A stretch of DNA of 6,430 bases from Gemmatimonadales bacterium (GTDB lineage Bacteria > Gemmatimonadota > Gemmatimonadetes > Palauibacterales > Palauibacteraceae). Position 1 is the stretch's first letter, and the number at the start of each line of letters is the position of its first letter. Under the pieces are notes generated by a model that was given only the letters and a program-made list of their open reading frames with translations, made no database searches and was not told the DNA's origin. Below, piece after piece: positions 5,545 through 6,430 of this stretch. The DNA is taken from contig DAOVWI010000125.1 of assembly GCA_030636765.1 (NCBI GenBank), positions 1-6,430 of the forward strand. Direction: 5' to 3'. Both the position numbers and the translations under genes were made by a program.

Positions 5545-6399
5545 TCACCGCCCGGGCGCGACGAAGAGGGAGTCCGCCAGGTAGGGGTTGATCCACACGT
5601 CGTCGATCCGGAGCTCCTTCGTGGGCCGTCCGTCCACGTACCAGGTTCGCGTCCCGACGTACGTAACCGGAGGGGCCGAGCCGAAGTCCGCCCACACGGT
5701 GCGGGATCGCTTCTCCTTTCCCTGCTCGATGTAGTGCACCTCTTCGGGGAAGGCATCCGCGTCGTTGAAATAGTAGAAGTAACGGTCCCCGGGGTGCGCG
5801 CCGATCTCGCTGCCGAAGGAAACGGCCACCTCGTATCCGTCCTTCGTCCTCTGAGCCCGGCGGTTCACTCCCGGATCCCACAGCTTGTACGGTAGGCCGA
5901 ACCAGTAATACACGTCCCTCCCCACGTACTCGGCCTCCGCCGCCGCCGGGTGGTCGGCCGGTAGCGGGTAGCCGTTGAGCGTGGCCCAGGCCGTATCGCC
6001 CGTGAACACCTGAACGTAGAGGCCCTCGGCCTCCGGCCGCTCGATCCGCGCCTCCTCCCCGCGGAGCGTCCTGCGCAGCTCGACCCGACGCGGCCGCATC
6101 CAGCGCACCGAGCCCGCGGAGTCGTACAACACCGTGTTGACGGTGTAGCGCGCCGACCGCACGGCGTTCCACGCTTCCAGCCCACCCGCCGCCGACGTCC
6201 ATGCCCGGATGATCGAGTCGGCCAGCGTTTCCTCGGAAGTCATGCCCGGACGCGGCGGCTCTCCGGCCGATCCAGGCTCCGCATCGCCTCCCGAACGGCC
6301 ACATCCACCTGCCAGCGCGAGCCCCACGAGCACGGCTCCCGCCAGCCGGTTCGTCGGCACTTTCGAGGCTCTTCTGTCTTTGTTCTGCTGGGGATTCAT
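5545..6399 (-). CDS. Putative outer-surface lipoprotein of unknown function
   Basis: A 284-residue protein with a basic N-terminus (K7, R9, R10, K13, R18), a hydrophobic stretch (about 19-31) and a lipobox-like LAGGC with C33 as the probable lipidated cysteine, so export and lipid anchoring are expected. A Gly/Pro/Glu-rich linker (about 34-55) leads to a domain rich in Tyr, Trp and short beta strands. The early segment SAAGGLEAWNAVRSARYTV recalls the opening of LolA-like and DUF6503-type periplasmic lipid-binding folds, but I cannot confirm membership. ATG at 6399 lacks an obvious ribosome site; GTG at 6360 would still keep a short signal peptide. The gene is complete and ends nine bases before the sigma gene, so it probably shares its transcript. 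Confidence 0.82.
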   Translation of the reverse strand: MNPQQNKDRRASKVPTNRLAGAVLVGLALAGGCGRSGGDAEPGSAGEPPRPGMTSEETLADSIIRAWTSAAGGLEAWNAVRSARYTVNTVLYDSAGSVRWMRPRRVELRRTLRGEEARIERPEAEGLYVQVFTGDTAWATLNGYPLPADHPAAAEAEYVGRDVYYWFGLPYKLWDPGVNRRAQRTKDGYEVAVSFGSEIGAHPGDRYFYYFNDADAFPEEVHYIEQGKEKRSRTVWADFGSAPPVTYVGTRTWYVDGRPTKELRIDDVWINPYLADSLFVAPGR

Positions 6400-6430
6400 C
6401 CGTAAGTGGTCTGACGGCCGTCGCCGTCGC

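Noticed and set aside
4978..5895. A 305-codon open frame on the plus strand opposite the sigma and lipoprotein genes
   Set aside because: It crosses the boundary of two well-supported minus-strand genes and its translation shows no recognisable domain.

Overview
The window is dense, G+C-rich bacterial chromosome (about two-thirds G+C by eye) with short intergenic gaps and several GTG starts. The gene set fits a Gram-negative-like soil or marine bacterium, perhaps a Gemmatimonadota relative: a lipoprotein, a SigR/RsrA-type sigma/anti-sigma pair, an M42 aminopeptidase, a long DtxR-family regulator with a FeoA domain, and a PHP phosphatase. That placement is an inference from gene style, not a marker-based call. 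I see no RNA genes, CRISPR, insertion sequence, phage gene or sign of recent transfer.

Layout. (1) Positions 24-389, minus: an A-type Fe-S carrier (ErpA/IscA family). (2) Positions 390-615: a divergent control region with a good sigma70-like promoter for the carrier and two tandem 20-bp units, each holding the palindrome TTCCGGGAA, just upstream of trxB. (3) Positions 616-1644, plus: thioredoxin reductase. (4) Positions about 1600-1710: a convergent junction of short degenerate repeats that supply the stop codons of both flanking genes. (5) Positions 1695-6399, all minus: seven genes in the order lipoprotein, ECF sigma factor, zinc anti-sigma factor, M42 aminopeptidase, DtxR/MntR-type regulator, 80-residue unknown protein, PHP phosphatase. 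Gaps are 9, 4, 99, 31, 4 and 16 bases, so the first three and the last four look co-transcribed, with a possible internal promoter in the 99-base gap.

How they may work together. The anti-sigma factor has C26, H52, C56 and C59, which is exactly the spacing of the zinc ligands of Streptomyces RsrA, and the sigma factor looks like the SigR (ECF12) group. SigR/RsrA is a thiol-oxidative-stress switch whose classic targets include thioredoxin reductase. Here trxB, an Fe-S carrier and a metal-dependent regulator with manganese-type ligands lie within 5 kb, so a redox/metal homeostasis neighbourhood is a reasonable inference. I could not find a convincing SigR-type promoter before trxB. There is no clear wholly new system here; the best leads are the lipoprotein-sigma-anti-sigma arrangement, the repeat-derived stop codons, the twin palindromes before trxB, and the unknown 80-residue protein.
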